Shown: positions 26,583 through 35,457 of the stretch, piece by piece
Position numbering within the stretch: position 1 is the first letter of the stretch
How the letters are laid out: every line of letters starts with the position of its first letter
NCBI RefSeq assembly: GCF_020873915.1
Contig: NZ_JAHWGP010000011.1
Coordinates: forward strand, 1 to 64,000
DNA from: Streptomyces sp. DH5
GTDB taxonomy: Bacteria > Actinomycetota > Actinomycetes > Streptomycetales > Streptomycetaceae
Direction: 5' to 3'
Length of the DNA: 64,000 bases
The notes under the pieces: model-generated
Databases searched by the model: none
What the model saw: the letters and a program-made list of their open reading frames with translations, nothing else
Told to the model about the DNA's origin: nothing
Made by a program: the position numbers and the translations under genes

Positions 26583-26939
26583 ATGTCCGTATCGGACGAG
26601 ACCACCACCGTCACCGACGGCATCGTCCTGACCGACGCCGCCGCGTCCAAGGTCAAGGCCCTGCTCGACCAGGAAGGCCGTGACGACCTCGCCCTGCGCG
26701 TCGCCGTCCAGCCCGGCGGCTGCTCCGGCCTGCGCTACCAGCTCTTCTTCGACGAGCGTTCGCTCGACGGCGACGTGCTGAAGGACTTCGACGGTGTGAA
26801 GGTCGTCACCGACCGCATGAGCGCCCCGTACCTGGGCGGCGCCACCATCGACTTCGTCGACACCATCGAGAAGCAGGGCTTCACGATCGACAACCCGAAC
26901 GCCACCGGCTCCTGCGCCTGCGGCGACTCCTTCAGCTGA
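26583..26939 (+). CDS. erpA: Iron-sulfur cluster insertion protein ErpA / A-type carrier
   Basis: 118 residues. The A-type carrier core LRVAVQPGGCSGLRYQLFFD supplies the first cluster cysteine and NATGSCACGDSFS the C-terminal pair. It delivers 4Fe-4S clusters to apoproteins; NadA, encoded divergently, is a known type of client. GGGAGAG lies upstream of ATG 26583. The gene stands alone; a membrane protein converges from the other side. Confidence 0.93.
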   Translation: MSVSDETTTVTDGIVLTDAAASKVKALLDQEGRDDLALRVAVQPGGCSGLRYQLFFDERSLDGDVLKDFDGVKVVTDRMSAPYLGGATIDFVDTIEKQGFTIDNPNATGSCACGDSFS

Positions 26940-27022
26940 GCCGGCTCTCCACTTCCGGCAGCCCGTGACGAAGGCGGCGACCCCTCACCGGGCCGCCGCC
27001 TTCGTCGTTCCGCGTCCGTTCG

Positions 27023-28957
27023 TCACCGGGTGGGCGGCGCGGGCAGCCGGGCGCCGTCCTTGTGCAGCGGCACCGGCTCGCCGTCGGCGTCCACCACCGC
27101 GCGGTCACCGAGCGGCGCCTCCAGGCGCACCGTCTCCTGGTACCGCTTGGCGATCATGATGCACACCTTGTCCCGCCAGGGCGTCTCGGTCACCCGCACC
27201 GTCACCTCGCCGCCCCCCGCGCGCGCCGTCACCTCGTAGTCGGCGCACACGCCGCCCGTGAAGACCACGGTCAGCTCCTCGCCCTCGGCGGTGTAGCCCT
27301 CGACCTCGACCTCCCGGGCCGACGGCGCCGAAGTCGGCTCGTCACCGGGTGCCGTGGGTGCCGGACCGGCCTCACCGGACTGCGACCGGGAGGCGAGGAA
27401 CTCCGGGTCGACCGCCGGGTACGTCACCGTGAACGCCTCCCGTCCGCCCTCCGGCCGCACCTCGAACAGCCACGACGGGACCAGCGCGGGCCGCCCCTCC
27501 ACGGAGTGCGCGGCCAGTCCGAACACCGCGCCGTCGACGGTGACGGTCTCCCCGGCCGGCTTCGCCCCCGGCTCGCACCGCTCCTGCTGCCGGTCCTCCT
27601 CCAGCGGTACGGACGTGGCGCAGCCCCCGATGCCCGCGCGCGGGCTCTCGCCCGGCGCCGCGTTCATCAGCTCCAGCGCCTTCCCGGCGCTCACCGTGGG
27701 GTAGGTGTCCCCCTTCACCGGTTCCGCGAGCCGGCCGTTGCCGCCGACCACCTCGCCCCGCGCGCCGACGACCACACCGGTCGTCCAGCCGTACGTCGGC
27801 AGCCCGCCCACCTCGGGGTCGGCGTTCACCACCCGCCTGCCGTCCATGACCTGGCTCGCGTCGAGCTTCGCGTCGTCCTGCCCCACCGCCTTCAGCACCG
27901 GCGCGGCGGCCTCCCTGGCGACGGCCTCGCTCACCGGGGAGGCGTGACCGGAGGACGGGGGCTTGCAGGTGGCGCCCTTGCAGTTGTCGGTGCGCGGGGT
28001 GTTCGCGCTGAACGTCCACGAGCCGGGCGCCTCCCGCTCCACCCGCAGGGTCGGCCCGGAGCCGTCCTGGCCGCCGATCCGCCAGCCCCCGGCCTCCGCG
28101 ACCGGCTTCCCTTCGAGCCCCAGTGCCTTCGCCAGCGCGACCACCCGCTCCTCGGTGACCTCCTGACCGGCGCGGTACACCGGCGCGGAACCGGGACCGC
28201 CGGGGAGCGTGCCGTCGGCGCGGTAGGCGACGCCGTAGGGGTTGGGCTCGCCGGGCGCGATGCCGTTCGCCGCGCCCTCGGAGTGGCCGTCGAGGGCGAG
28301 CGGCGGGGGAGTGGGGTCGCCGTTCGCCCCGGGCGTCGTACCGGCCCCGGAGTCACCGGAGCCGCCCACGGCACCGGTGGCCAGGTAGGCACCGCCGCCC
28401 CCGACGAGCAGCACGGCGGCGGCGACGGAGGCGATCAGCACGGGCGAACGCCGTCGCGCCGGACCGTCGGAGGGCCCGTCCCCGGGGTGCCCGCCGTCCC
28501 CCCGGCGCTCCCCGACGACCGTCTCGTCCGGGTCGGCGGCCGGCTCGTCCCCGGGGGCGCGTGTCTTCGCGGCGAGGGGGTCGGCAGGGCGGTCGGACTC
28601 CCGCTCGTCCCCGGGGGTTTCGTGCTTCGCGGCGCGAGACCTGTCCGGGTCGGCAGCCGGCTCGCCTGTGTTCGCGCCGAAGGGCTCGGCCTGACGGTCG
28701 GGCTCCGGCTCGTCCTGCGGGGCGCGGGTTTCCGCGGCGAGGGGCGGCTCGTCAGGGCCCGCCTCCGGTTCGCCCTGCGTCACGTCCGGCTCCCCGGCCG
28801 GGGCGCCGGCGGTCGGCCCTGCGGGGTCGGCCGCGCGGTCCCGCCGCTCCTCGGCGTCCGCCGCCCCGTCGCCGCCCGTAGCGCTCCCGGTGTCGCCCGT
28901 GCTGCCGGCGGCACTGCGCGCCTCGGCGTCGTCGTTGTCGGGTCGCTCGGTGTTCAC
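27023..28957 (-). CDS. Large membrane-anchored protein with disordered acidic N-terminus
   Basis: 644 residues from GTG 28957 (GAAGGAG 7 bases upstream). Residues 1 to about 170 are Asp/Glu/Pro/Ala-rich with degenerate repeats (ETRAPQDEPEPDRQAEPF, KTRAPGDEPAADPDE). One helix follows (SPVLIASVAAAVLLVGGG), then an extracellular Gly/Pro linker and a folded C-terminal part of about 400 residues with two cysteine pairs (CKGATCKPP; CATSVP...RCEPGA). The topology is type II, N-in. It is found in Streptomyces near erpA from memory; no function known. It may be a cell-surface protein. Confidence 0.85.
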   Translation of the reverse strand: MNTERPDNDDAEARSAAGSTGDTGSATGGDGAADAEERRDRAADPAGPTAGAPAGEPDVTQGEPEAGPDEPPLAAETRAPQDEPEPDRQAEPFGANTGEPAADPDRSRAAKHETPGDERESDRPADPLAAKTRAPGDEPAADPDETVVGERRGDGGHPGDGPSDGPARRRSPVLIASVAAAVLLVGGGGAYLATGAVGGSGDSGAGTTPGANGDPTPPPLALDGHSEGAANGIAPGEPNPYGVAYRADGTLPGGPGSAPVYRAGQEVTEERVVALAKALGLEGKPVAEAGGWRIGGQDGSGPTLRVEREAPGSWTFSANTPRTDNCKGATCKPPSSGHASPVSEAVAREAAAPVLKAVGQDDAKLDASQVMDGRRVVNADPEVGGLPTYGWTTGVVVGARGEVVGGNGRLAEPVKGDTYPTVSAGKALELMNAAPGESPRAGIGGCATSVPLEEDRQQERCEPGAKPAGETVTVDGAVFGLAAHSVEGRPALVPSWLFEVRPEGGREAFTVTYPAVDPEFLASRSQSGEAGPAPTAPGDEPTSAPSAREVEVEGYTAEGEELTVVFTGGVCADYEVTARAGGGEVTVRVTETPWRDKVCIMIAKRYQETVRLEAPLGDRAVVDADGEPVPLHKDGARLPAPPTR

Positions 28958-29097
28958 CGCATCGCTCCTTCGGCTGCGCAACTGTCCCAGTGGACCCTGC
29001 CCGGTCGCACCGGGACTGCTGAGGGGTCGTATCCCGCGTCCCCTTCACGGGGGACAGCGGTGGGACGCAGCGGGGGAGCGCGCGGTTCCCCGCCGGC

Positions 29098-29307
29098 TCA
29101 GTCGCCGTACTCGGACATCGCGTCCAGCAGCCGGGCGGACGCGGGCGGCACGCTCACCCCGTGGATCAGGGACGGGGACACCGGCCGTGCGGCGGCCCGG
29201 TCCGGCACCGCCCAGTGGGGAGCCATCCGGGCACAGTCGCCGCGCAGCGACGCCAGGTCGCCCTCGAGGTCGACCGGGGTGGACGTGTGGATCCTGATGT
29301 TCGTCAT
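29098..29307 (-). CDS. Small hypothetical protein
   Basis: 69 residues (MTNIRIHTSTPVDLEGDLAS ... ARLLDAMSEYGD). Codon third positions are almost all G or C and the composition is globular, so it is probably real. There is no clear ribosome site. It diverges from adoK, sharing a 130-base region containing CTAC-TATCGG-GTAG (29347-29360). I recognise no family. Confidence 0.6.
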   Translation of the reverse strand: MTNIRIHTSTPVDLEGDLASLRGDCARMAPHWAVPDRAAARPVSPSLIHGVSVPPASARLLDAMSEYGD

Positions 29308-29436
29308 GTTCGCACCGTACGCACGACCAAGGTCACGAAGAAAGCCCTACTATCGGGTAGTTTCGACTGCTTCTGCGGGTCGCTCCCACCCGGTAGCGTG
29401 AAGTGTCAACCCGCCTCCCCCAGGAGAATCGACGCC

Positions 29437-30411
29437 GTGCGCATCGCAGTCACCGGCTCCATCGCCACCGACCATCTCATGACCTTCCCCGGCCGCTTCG
29501 CCGACCAGTTCGTCGCGGACCAGCTGCACACGGTCTCGCTGTCCTTCCTGGTCGACAACCTCGACGTACGCCGGGGTGGCGTCGCCGCGAACATCGCCTT
29601 CGGAATGGGCCAGCTCGGCACCCGGCCGATCCTGGTCGGAGCGGCCGGCTTCGACTTCGACGAGTACCGGGCCTGGCTGGACCGGCACGGTGTCGACACC
29701 GAGTCCGTCCGCATCTCCGACACCCTGCACACCGCCCGCTTCGTGTGCACCACGGACGCGGACCACAACCAGATCGGCTCCTTCTACACGGGCGCGATGA
29801 GCGAGGCCCGGCTGATCGAGCTGAAGACCGTCGCCGACCGGGTGGGCGGCCTCGACCTGGTCTCCATCGGCGCCGACGATCCGGAGGGCATGCTCCGGCA
29901 CACCGAGGAGTGCCGCTCGCGGGGCATCCCGTTCGCCGCGGACTTCTCCCAGCAGATCGCCCGGATGAACGGCGAGGAGATCCGGATACTGCTGGAGGGG
30001 GCGACCTACCTCTTCTCCAACGAGTACGAGAAGGGGCTCATCGAGACGAAGACCGGCTGGAGCGACGCCGAGATCCTCGACCGGGTCGGACACCGGGTCA
30101 CCACCCTCGGCGCACGTGGTGTCCGCATCGAGCGGGCCGGCGAGGAGATGATCGAGGTCGGGTGCCCGGACGAGGAGCGCAAGGCCGACCCGACGGGGGT
30201 CGGCGACGCGTTCCGGGCGGGCTTCCTGTCGGGGCTCGCATGGGGTGTGCCGCTGGAGCGTGCGGCGCAGGTGGGCTGCATGCTCGCCACGCTGGTCATC
30301 GAGACGGTGGGCACGCAGGAGTACGAGCTGCGGCGGGGGCACTTCATGGAGCGGTTCATGAAGGCGTACGGGGACGAGGCGGCGGAGGAGGTCCGGCAGC
30401 ACCTGGGCTGA
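29437..30411 (+). CDS. adoK: Adenosine kinase, PfkB family
   Basis: 324 residues from GTG 29437 (CAGGAGA about 10 bases upstream). The sequence starts VRIAVTGSIATDHLMTFPGR and shares many blocks with the mycobacterial adenosine kinase as I recall it: SLSFLVDNL, GGVAANIAFGMGQLG, GAMSEARLIELK, TLGARGVRI. The catalytic loop is DPTGVGDAFRAGFLSG, with Asp257 the likely base. It phosphorylates adenosine to AMP, a salvage step that also clears adenosine from SAH turnover. PfkB members are often mis-annotated as sugar kinases. Confidence 0.88.
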   Translation: MRIAVTGSIATDHLMTFPGRFADQFVADQLHTVSLSFLVDNLDVRRGGVAANIAFGMGQLGTRPILVGAAGFDFDEYRAWLDRHGVDTESVRISDTLHTARFVCTTDADHNQIGSFYTGAMSEARLIELKTVADRVGGLDLVSIGADDPEGMLRHTEECRSRGIPFAADFSQQIARMNGEEIRILLEGATYLFSNEYEKGLIETKTGWSDAEILDRVGHRVTTLGARGVRIERAGEEMIEVGCPDEERKADPTGVGDAFRAGFLSGLAWGVPLERAAQVGCMLATLVIETVGTQEYELRRGHFMERFMKAYGDEAAEEVRQHLG

Positions 30412-30425
30412 GACACTCGGGGGCG

Positions 30426-30590
30426 TGGGGCTGGTCGCGCGGTTACCCCGCGCCCCCGGTGAGGGGGTGCCCCCCTGCCGCTGGGGTGCGCGGTTCCCCG
30501 CGCTCCCGAGACGGGGAGCCGCCCGTGTCGCTGGTGGTGGGCTGATCCCCTTGGTGCTGGGGTGCGCGGTTCCGTGCGCCCCCGAGGGGG
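30426..30590. repeat. Three degenerate tandem copies of the dispersed GCGCGGTTCCCC element
   Basis: GCGCGGTTACCCCGCGCCCC (from 30437) is followed by two direct copies of GCTGGGGTGCGCGGTTCC at 30480-30497 and 30556-30573. They fill the whole space between adoK and the convergent desulfurase gene. No gene is evident. Confidence 0.75.
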
Positions 30591-31979
30591 TCAGGTGATG
30601 CGTCGGATCAGGTAGGCGGTTCCCTCGGGGGCGGGTTCCTCGCCCAGGTACTGCTGGTTCCGCATGTCGCACCAGGCCGGGATGTCCAGGCGGGCGGCCT
30701 CGTCGTCGGCCAGGACGCGGACCGTGCCGCCGAGCGGGACGTCCCCGATCACCTTGGCCAGCTCGATCACCGGGATCGGACAGCGGCGGCCCAGCGCGTC
30801 CACGACCACGGTGTCCTCGCCCCGCCGCGTCACGGTGTCTCCCGCGGACACCGGCGCGCCCAGCTTCTCCCGCACGCCCGCCACCACCCCCGGCAGGACC
30901 GTCAGGAAACGCTCGACGTCCTCCTCCCGCGTCCCTGCGGGCAGTGAGACGCGGATGTTGCCCTCGCTGAGCACGCCCATCGCCCTGAGCACATGGCTCG
31001 GCGTCAGCGTGCTGCTCGTGCAGGAGGACCCGGACGACACCGAGAAGCCGGCGCGGTCCAGCTCGTGCAGCACCGTCTCCCCGTCGGCATAGAGACAGGA
31101 GAAGGTGACGATCCCCGGCAGCCGCCGTTCCGGATCGCCGACCACCTCCGCGTCCGGGACCAGCCCCGGTACCCGCGCCCGGATCCGCTCCGTCAGTTCC
31201 CGCAGCCGCACCGCCTCCTCGGCGGCCTCCGCCCGTACCGCCCGCAGGGACGCCGCCGCGGCCACGATCGCCGGCAGGTTCTCGAAGCCGGCGGACCGCC
31301 CCGACTCCCGCTCGTCCCGCGGCCCCTGGGGCGCGAACCGCACCCCCTTGCGCACGACCAGCAGCCCCACGCCCGACGGGCCGCCCCACTTGTGCGCGCT
31401 CGCCGTGAGCAGCGACCAGTCGCCCTCCACCGGTCCCCAGCCCATCGACTGGGCCGCGTCCACCAGCAGCGGCACCCCCGCCTCCCGGCACGCCCCGGCC
31501 ACCTCGGTCACCGGCTGCACCGTCCCCACCTCGTGGTTGGCCGACTGCAGACACGCCAGCGCGGTGTCCGGCCGCAGCGCCCCGGCGTACGCCGAAGGGC
31601 TCACGGCCCCCGTGCGATCCACCGCCACCTCGGTGACCGATCCTCCGCCGCCCCGGTGAACTTCCGCCGCATGGAGCACGGAAGAATGTTCGACCGCCGA
31701 CACGATCAGGTGGGACCCGATGCGTCGGCGCCCCGCCAGCGCGCCCGCGAGACCGGAGTGCACCGCCGAGGTCCCGGACGGGGTGAACGCCAACTCGTCC
31801 GCCCTGCACCCCACCACCTCCGCGGCGGCCTCCCGCGCCGCGTCCAGCAGCATCCGGGCGCGCCGTCCCTCCCGGTACAGCCGCGCGGGATCCGCCCACC
31901 CCTCGTCGAGGGAGGCCAGCAGGGCCTGCCGGGCAACAGGATGGAGAGGAGCGGCGGAAGCGGCGTCGAAGTAGGCCAT
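30591..31979 (-). CDS. Cysteine desulfurase-TusA sulfurtransferase fusion
   Basis: 462 residues from ATG 31979. Residues 1 to about 375 are an IscS/NifS-type class V aminotransferase: PLP lysine in TASAHKWGGPSG (Lys197) and active-site cysteine in SVSSGSSCTSSTLTPSHVLR (Cys320). Residues from about 385 are a TusA/SirA domain with its CPxP cysteine in LGRRCPIPVIELAKVIGD (Cys400). Persulfide could thus pass from Cys320 to Cys400 in one polypeptide, for tRNA thiolation or cofactor synthesis. Acceptors are unknown. It faces away from ctaC, with about 260 bases between them. Confidence 0.93.
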   Translation of the reverse strand: MAYFDAASAAPLHPVARQALLASLDEGWADPARLYREGRRARMLLDAAREAAAEVVGCRADELAFTPSGTSAVHSGLAGALAGRRRIGSHLIVSAVEHSSVLHAAEVHRGGGGSVTEVAVDRTGAVSPSAYAGALRPDTALACLQSANHEVGTVQPVTEVAGACREAGVPLLVDAAQSMGWGPVEGDWSLLTASAHKWGGPSGVGLLVVRKGVRFAPQGPRDERESGRSAGFENLPAIVAAAASLRAVRAEAAEEAVRLRELTERIRARVPGLVPDAEVVGDPERRLPGIVTFSCLYADGETVLHELDRAGFSVSSGSSCTSSTLTPSHVLRAMGVLSEGNIRVSLPAGTREEDVERFLTVLPGVVAGVREKLGAPVSAGDTVTRRGEDTVVVDALGRRCPIPVIELAKVIGDVPLGGTVRVLADDEAARLDIPAWCDMRNQQYLGEEPAPEGTAYLIRRIT

Positions 31980-32007
31980 ACGGCAACGGTAGAACTCCGT
32001 CGCGGCA

Positions 32008-32070
32008 GCCGGCCCCGGGGGCGCGGGGACCGCGCGACCAGCACCCGCGCACCCGCAGCCGCCAATCCAG
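32008..32070. repeat. Dispersed repeat fragment upstream of the desulfurase-TusA gene
   Basis: GGGGGCGCGGGGACCGCGCG is followed by ACCAGCACCCGCGCACCCGC and AGCCGCC, the same module order as at 36.7 and 54.2 kb but degenerate. It lies in the divergent region before ctaC. Confidence 0.6.
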
Positions 32071-32126
32071 CGACCCGCGGACCGACTAGGCCCCCCTCCC
32101 CGCGACCCCCCGGAGGGCGTCGGCTA

Positions 32127-32155
32127 GGGTTTGGTCCGCATAAACATCCAAACCC
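32127..32155. promoter_or_regulatory. Inverted repeat in the ctaC leader/promoter region
   Basis: GGGTTTGG and CCAAACCC are perfect 8-bp arms separated by TCCGCATAAACAT, about 90 bases before the ctaC start. The AT-rich spacer includes CATAAA, a possible -10 element. It is a candidate operator for the ctaC-ctaD-ctaF operon. Confidence 0.5.
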
Positions 32156-32240
32156 CTGCCCGACGCAGGGCGGCGACCGACCAGCGAGAAGGCCAGGCCG
32201 CAGCCGTTAAGCGCGGGCGAGACTCTCGGGAAGGCGCTAC

Positions 32241-33200
32241 GTGAGTCCCAACGGCTCCGACCGCTCGCCGCGGCGCCCCATGCGGCGGAAGCTGCTGCAG
32301 GCACTGACCGCGGGCCTGGTCCTGGCGACCGCCACCGGTTGCACATGGGAGGACTTCCCCCGCCTCGGTATGCCCACCCCAACATCGGAAGAGGCTCCGC
32401 GGATCCTCTCCCTGTGGCAGGGATCCTGGGCTGCCGCGCTCGCCATCGGCGCGCTGGTGTGGGGCCTGATCCTGTGGAGTGTGTTCTTCCACCGGCGCAG
32501 CCGCACCAAGGTGGAGGTCCCTCCGCAGACCCGTTACAACATGCCCATCGAGGCGCTGTACACGGTCGTCCCCCTCCTCATCGTCTCGGTGTTCTTCTTC
32601 TTCACCGCGCGCGATGAGTCCGAGCTGCTGAAGCTCGAGAAGAATCCCGACGTCACGGTCAACGTGGTCGGCTTCCAGTGGAGCTGGTGCTTCAACTACG
32701 TCGAGAACGTCGACGGTTCCTCGGGCGACGCCAAGAAGTCCAAGGAACTGGACGCGATCCCGGACCGCTACAAGGACGCCTTCCCGGCCGACGCCGGCGG
32801 TGTCCACGACTGCGGTGTCCCCGGCACCCGCAACCCGCAGACCAACAACCCGGGCCCCACCCTGTGGCTGCCCGAGGGCAAGCGGGTCCGCTTCGTGCTG
32901 ACCTCGCGTGATGTCATCCACTCCTTCTGGGTGGTGCCCTTCCTGATGAAGCAGGACGTCATCCCGGGGCACACCAACGCCTTCGAGGTGACCCCCAGCC
33001 GTGAGGGCACCTTCCTGGGCAAGTGCGCCGAGCTCTGCGGCGTCGACCACTCCCGGATGCTCTTCAACGTGAAGGTCGTCTCCCAGGAGCGGTACGAGCA
33101 GCACCTGAAGGACCTCGTGAAGAAGGGGCAGACCGGTTACGTGCCCGCCGGCATCGGACAGACGGGCCCTGAGAAGAACCGGGAGTCGAACATCCTGTGA
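32241..33200 (+). CDS. ctaC: Cytochrome c oxidase subunit II
   Basis: 319 residues from GTG 32241. The lipoprotein-type signal ends LVLATATGC, then two membrane helices ([34 protein letters not shown]) and the CuA cupredoxin domain, with [13 protein letters not shown] and [13 protein letters not shown] (Cys262, Cys266, His270, Met273). An insertion around [15 protein letters not shown] is typical of actinobacteria, which pass electrons directly from the bc1 complex. It overlaps ctaD by GTGA. Confidence 0.97.
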   Translation: MSPNGSDRSPRRPMRRKLLQALTAGLVLATATGCTWEDFPRLGMPTPTSEEAPRILSLWQGSWAAALAIGALVWGLILWSVFFHRRSRTKVEVPPQTRYNMPIEALYTVVPLLIVSVFFFFTARDESELLKLEKNPDVTVNVVGFQWSWCFNYVENVDGSSGDAKKSKELDAIPDRYKDAFPADAGGVHDCGVPGTRNPQTNNPGPTLWLPEGKRVRFVLTSRDVIHSFWVVPFLMKQDVIPGHTNAFEVTPSREGTFLGKCAELCGVDHSRMLFNVKVVSQERYEQHLKDLVKKGQTGYVPAGIGQTGPEKNRESNIL

Positions 33201-34933
33201 GCATCCTCAACCAACCCCAGGGTGCCGAGGCAGCCGGGTCCCACTACGAGGACGAGCTGCCGGTCCGGCGCCAGAACCGTGGCAGCGTCGTGGTCAAGTG
33301 GCTGACGACCACCGACCACAAGACGATCGGCACGCTGTACCTGGTGACGTCGTTCGCCTTCTTCGTCATCGGTGGCGTGATGGCGCTCGTCATGCGCGCC
33401 GAGCTGGCCCGTCCGGGACTGCAGATCGTCTCGAACGAGCAGTTCAACCAGGCGTTCACGATGCACGGCACGGTCATGCTGCTGATGTTCGCGACGCCCC
33501 TCTTCGCCGGTTTCGCGAACTGGATCATGCCGCTGCAGATCGGCGCGCCCGACGTGGCGTTCCCGCGGCTGAACATGTTCGCCTACTGGCTCTTCCTGTT
33601 CGGCTCGCTGATCGCGCTGGGTGGCTTCCTCACCCCGGACGGCGCCGCCAACTTCGGCTGGTTCGCCTACTCCCCGCTGTCGGACGCGGTCCGCTCGCCG
33701 GGCATCGGCGCCGACATGTGGATCATGGGTCTGGCCTTCTCCGGCTTCGGCACGATCCTCGGCTCGGTCAACTTCATCACCACGATCATCTGCATGCGCG
33801 CTCCGGGCATGACGATGTTCCGCATGCCGATCTTCACCTGGAACGTGCTGCTGACCGGTGTGCTGGTCCTGCTCGCCTTCCCGGTGCTCGCCGCCGCGCT
33901 GTTCGCCCTCGAGGTGGACCGCAAGTTCGGGGCGCACATCTTCGACTCGGCCAACGGCGGGGCGCTGCTCTGGCAGCACCTCTTCTGGTTCTTCGGCCAC
34001 CCCGAGGTGTACATCATCGCGCTGCCGTTCTTCGGCATCGTCTCCGAGATCATCCCGGTCTTCTCCCGCAAGCCGATCTTCGGCTACATGGGACTGATCG
34101 CCGCGACCATCGCGATCGCCGGTCTGTCGATCACGGTGTGGGCGCACCACATGTACGTCACCGGCGGCGTGCTGCTGCCGTTCTTCTCCTTCATGACCTT
34201 CCTGATCGCGGTGCCGACGGGCGTGAAGTTCTTCAACTGGATCGGCACCATGTGGAAGGGCAGCCTGTCCTTCGAGACACCGATGCTGTGGTCCGTCGGC
34301 TTCCTGATCACCTTCCTCTTCGGTGGTCTGACCGGTGTGATCCTGGCGTCGCCGCCGCTGGACTTCCACGTCTCCGACAGCTACTTCGTGGTGGCCCACT
34401 TCCACTACGTGGTGTTCGGCACCGTGGTGTTCGCGATGTTCGCCGGATTCCACTTCTGGTGGCCGAAGTTCACCGGCAAGCTGCTCGACGAGCGCCTGGG
34501 CAAGATCACCTTCTGGACGCTGTTCGTCGGCTTCCACGGCACCTTCCTCGTCCAGCACTGGCTGGGTGTCGAGGGCATGCCGCGCCGCTACTCGGACTAC
34601 CTGGCGGCCGACGGCTTCACCGCGCTCAACACGGTGTCCACGATCGCCTCGTTCCTGCTCGGCCTGTCGATCCTGCCGTTCTTCTACAACATCTGGAAGA
34701 CGGCCAAGTACGGCAAGCCGGTCGGCGTCGACGACCCGTGGGGCTACGGCCGCTCCCTGGAGTGGGCGACCTCCTGCCCGCCGCCGCGCCACAACTTCAT
34801 CACCCTTCCGCGGATCCGCAGCGAATCCCCGGCGTTCGACCTGCACCACCCGGAGATCGCCGCGCTCGACCAGATCGAGAACGCCGGTCACGGTGAGAAG
34901 GCCCTCGCTGGTGGCAAGGAGGCCGGCAAGTGA
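33197..34933 (+). CDS. ctaD: Cytochrome c oxidase subunit I (operon copy)
   Basis: 578 residues. Same motifs as the copy at 11.9 kb: [44 protein letters not shown] and [14 protein letters not shown]. The GTG start overlaps the ctaC stop as GTGA, and its own TGA overlaps the ctaF GTG the same way, so the three are translationally coupled. This is the catalytic proton-pumping subunit of the aa3 oxidase. Three segments are identical in DNA to the orphan copy over 161, 106 and 172 bases. Confidence 0.98.
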   Translation: MSILNQPQGAEAAGSHYEDELPVRRQNRGSVVVKWLTTTDHKTIGTLYLVTSFAFFVIGGVMALVMRAELARPGLQIVSNEQFNQAFTMHGTVMLLMFATPLFAGFANWIMPLQIGAPDVAFPRLNMFAYWLFLFGSLIALGGFLTPDGAANFGWFAYSPLSDAVRSPGIGADMWIMGLAFSGFGTILGSVNFITTIICMRAPGMTMFRMPIFTWNVLLTGVLVLLAFPVLAAALFALEVDRKFGAHIFDSANGGALLWQHLFWFFGHPEVYIIALPFFGIVSEIIPVFSRKPIFGYMGLIAATIAIAGLSITVWAHHMYVTGGVLLPFFSFMTFLIAVPTGVKFFNWIGTMWKGSLSFETPMLWSVGFLITFLFGGLTGVILASPPLDFHVSDSYFVVAHFHYVVFGTVVFAMFAGFHFWWPKFTGKLLDERLGKITFWTLFVGFHGTFLVQHWLGVEGMPRRYSDYLAADGFTALNTVSTIASFLLGLSILPFFYNIWKTAKYGKPVGVDDPWGYGRSLEWATSCPPPRHNFITLPRIRSESPAFDLHHPEIAALDQIENAGHGEKALAGGKEAGK

Positions 34934-35328
34934 GAATCCAGGGCAACCTGTTCATGTGGCTGAGCCTCTTCTTCCTGATCGTCGCCGGTGTCTACGGCGT
35001 CTGGTCGAAGGAGCCGGTCGGCACCACCGCCCTCTTCCTGGCGTTCGGCCTGAGCATCATGATCGGCTTCTACCTGGGCTTCACCGCCCGGCGGGTCGAC
35101 GTGGGCGCGCAGGACGACAAGGAAGCGGACGTCGCGGACGACTCCGGCGAGGTCGGGTTCTTCAGCCCGCACAGCTGGCAGCCGCTGGCCCTCGCCGTGG
35201 GTGGCGCCCTGGCCTTCCTGGGTGTCGCCGTCGGCTGGTGGCTGATGTACTTCTCGGCGCCGGTCCTGCTGCTCGGCATCTGGGGCTGGGTCTTCGAGTA
35301 CTACCGCGGTGAGAACCGCACCCAGTAA
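34930..35328 (+). CDS. ctaF: Cytochrome c oxidase subunit IV, actinobacterial type
   Basis: 132 residues. Four hydrophobic helices ([75 protein letters not shown]) with the typical [20 protein letters not shown] loop. Third gene of the coupled ctaC-ctaD-ctaF operon; a terminator follows. Confidence 0.93.
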   Translation: MRIQGNLFMWLSLFFLIVAGVYGVWSKEPVGTTALFLAFGLSIMIGFYLGFTARRVDVGAQDDKEADVADDSGEVGFFSPHSWQPLALAVGGALAFLGVAVGWWLMYFSAPVLLLGIWGWVFEYYRGENRTQ

Positions 35329-35348
35329 CACGCGCCACGGCACTTCGG

Positions 35349-35385
35349 GGCCCGGACACTCCGTCAGGAGCGTCCGGGCCTCCGC
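35349..35385 (+). terminator. Terminator of the ctaC-ctaD-ctaF operon
   Basis: GGCCCGGAC-A-CTCC pairs with GGAG-C-GTCCGGGCC around a GTCA loop (one A/C mismatch), followed by TCCGCTTTTG. This is one of the few hairpins here with a T-rich tail. Confidence 0.9.
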
Positions 35386-35457
35386 TTTTGCCGCCGGCCT
35401 CACCCGTTCGGGGCCGTCCAGTGAGCCGGCCCGGGCCCGGCTTCCTAGCGTGAGGCC

